Source of the DNA: Chitinophagaceae bacterium | GTDB taxonomy: Bacteria > Bacteroidota > Bacteroidia > Chitinophagales > Chitinophagaceae | Reading direction: 5' to 3' | NCBI GenBank assembly: GCA_947461495.1 | Contig: CANHLV010000103.1 | Coordinates: 1 to 6,710 of the forward strand | Length of the DNA stretch: 6,710 nt | Shown here: positions 5,755 to 6,710 of the stretch, piece by piece | Position numbering within the stretch: the first letter of the stretch is position 1 | How the letters are laid out: each line of letters opens with the position of its first letter | Program-made: the position numbers and the translations under genes | The notes under the pieces: model-generated | The model's input: the letters and a program-made list of their open reading frames with translations, nothing else | Databases searched by the model: none | What the model was told of the DNA's origin: nothing

Positions 5755-5762
5755 TACCTTTA
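5755..5762 (+). promoter_or_regulatory. Candidate -7 box for the aldehyde dehydrogenase gene
   Basis: TACCTTTA matches TAnnTTTG at seven of eight positions. It lies only four bases before the ATG at 5767, implying a leaderless transcript if real. TTACCTTT (5754-5761) is the exact inverse of AAAGGTAA (5672-5679) across the divergent spacer. A shared operator is an alternative explanation for the symmetry. Confidence 0.3.
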
Positions 5763-5766
5763 TCGC

Positions 5767-6710
5767 ATGCAATTGGAGATACCGCAACAGCTTGAAAATT
5801 ATATAGGAGGTGAATTCGTAAAACCATCCAACAATTCTTATCTCGATAATATCAATCCTGCCATAGGTGAAGTTTATGGTCAGATTCCCAATAGTAGTGC
5901 TATTGATGTTGAAAATGCCGTTATCGCTGCAAAAAAAGCTTTTCCCGAATGGTCGGCAAGTTCGACTGAAACTAGATTTAGAATCCTCAATCGCATCGCT
6001 GATTTGATAGATGAAAATCATGATGTATTGGCTCTTGCCGAAACCAATGACAATGGAAAGCCTTTGTGGTTAAGCAAAGAAGTAGATATTCCAAGAGCTT
6101 CGTCCAATTTCAGATTTTTTGCCACCTCCATTATGAACTTTTCATCGGAAAGTCATGCTATGGAAAATAATGCTTTCAACATTACCTTACGTCAACCCGT
6201 AGGTGTAGTAGGATGCATTTCTCCATGGAACCTTCCTTTGTATTTATTTACTTGGAAAATAGCTCCAGCTCTTGCCGCAGGAAATTGCGTGATTGCAAAA
6301 CCTTCTGAAGTAACGCCTGTGACTGCTTATTTACTGGCAAAAATATCTGCAGCAGCTGGTCTGCCAGATGGTGTATTAAACATACTTCATGGTGATGGAC
6401 CAAATTGCGGTGAAGCCATTGTGAAACATCCTTCCATCAAAGCGATTTCATTTACAGGAAGTACTAGAGCTGGAGCGCAAATTGCTTCCGTTGCAGCGCC
6501 AATGTTTAAAAAATTATCGCTTGAACTCGGAGGCAAAAATCCTTCTATCATATTTGCAGATTGCGACTGGAAAAAAATGTTGTTTAATACCATCCGTTCA
6601 TCATTTGGCAATCAGGGTCAAATTTGTTTATGCTCAAGTAGGATTTTGATTGAATCATCTGTGTATGAAAAATTCAAAGCTGAGTTTATTCCCTGGGCAC
6701 AAAAACTGAA
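5767..6710 (+). CDS. Aldehyde dehydrogenase, probably 2-aminomuconic semialdehyde dehydrogenase (3' end cut by window edge)
   Basis: The frame is open from the ATG at 5767 to the right edge: 314 complete codons of an expected roughly 480-490. The family is the NAD(P)-dependent aldehyde dehydrogenases. Seen in order are an N-terminal YIGGEFV start (13-19), the SPWNLPLY oxyanion-hole Asn (N155), the NAD-site FTGST (229-233), the general-base Glu in LELGGKN (E253), and the catalytic Cys in NQGQICLC (C287). The DIPRASSNFRFFA stretch (107-119) and the ICLCSSRI stretch resemble ALDH8A1 and bacterial 2-aminomuconic semialdehyde dehydrogenases. R116 sits where those enzymes have a substrate-carboxylate Arg. 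That placement and the divergent dioxygenase-ACMSD pair support oxidation of 2-aminomuconic semialdehyde to 2-aminomuconate as the role. A 2-hydroxymuconic or other semialdehyde dehydrogenase remains possible. The cofactor-binding C-terminal part is out of view. Confidence 0.85.
   Translation, partial: MQLEIPQQLENYIGGEFVKPSNNSYLDNINPAIGEVYGQIPNSSAIDVENAVIAAKKAFPEWSASSTETRFRILNRIADLIDENHDVLALAETNDNGKPLWLSKEVDIPRASSNFRFFATSIMNFSSESHAMENNAFNITLRQPVGVVGCISPWNLPLYLFTWKIAPALAAGNCVIAKPSEVTPVTAYLLAKISAAAGLPDGVLNILHGDGPNCGEAIVKHPSIKAISFTGSTRAGAQIASVAAPMFKKLSLELGGKNPSIIFADCDWKKMLFNTIRSSFGNQGQICLCSSRILIESSVYEKFKAEFIPWAQKL

Noticed and set aside
5689..6021. Minus-strand 110-codon frame (also 6387-6611 minus, 1622-1831 plus and 4315-4566 plus)
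   Set aside because: They lie antisense to the aldehyde dehydrogenase (5689-6021 and 6387-6611), aroK (1622-1831) and ACMSD (4315-4566) genes, whose catalytic motifs show the true strand.
1..6710. Defence system, prophage or mobile element
   Set aside because: Every gene belongs to a housekeeping or catabolic family. No integrase, transposase, toxin, nuclease or tRNA was seen, and composition looks uniform by eye.

Overview
The window looks like chromosomal DNA of a Bacteroidota bacterium, probably of the Chitinophagaceae/Sphingobacteriia type (inference). The pointers are low G+C; TAnnTTTG-type -7 promoter boxes with no clear Shine-Dalgarno sequences; a carboxypeptidase-regulatory-like secreted protein; an Mrp ATPase of the form lacking the CxxC motif; and repetitive gene-end spacers. 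All the genes belong to recognisable families. I found no mobile element, CRISPR array, RNA gene or convincing undescribed system.

Layout. (1) 1-2707, all on the minus strand: a secreted CarboxypepD_reg-like protein, then shikimate kinase (aroK), a DUF423 membrane protein, and the N-terminal 321 residues of the DNA translocase FtsK, which runs off the left edge. (2) 2708-2846: a divergent promoter region. (3) 2847-3911, plus strand: an Mrp/ApbC-type Fe-S cluster carrier ATPase with an N-terminal DUF59 domain. (4) 4007-5652, minus strand: 3-hydroxyanthranilate 3,4-dioxygenase followed by 2-amino-3-carboxymuconate-6-semialdehyde decarboxylase (ACMSD). (5) 5653-5766: a second divergent promoter region. 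(6) 5767 to the right edge, plus strand: an aldehyde dehydrogenase resembling 2-aminomuconic semialdehyde dehydrogenase, cut off at 314 residues.

The right half is a coherent catabolic module. The dioxygenase opens the ring of 3-hydroxyanthranilate, ACMSD decarboxylates the product before it can cyclise to quinolinate, and the dehydrogenase oxidises 2-aminomuconic semialdehyde to 2-aminomuconate. These are three consecutive steps of the kynurenine (tryptophan) degradation route. The left half is housekeeping: aromatic amino acid synthesis, chromosome segregation and Fe-S biogenesis.

The most unusual non-coding signal is in three spacers, 1922-2065, 3912-4006 and 5003-5127. Each lies downstream of at least one stop codon and is filled with short degenerate T/G-rich or A/T-rich repeats. 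One 20-base match is identical in two spacers about 3 kb apart. The two start-to-start spacers lack such repeats. No gene-free stretch exceeds about 145 bases.
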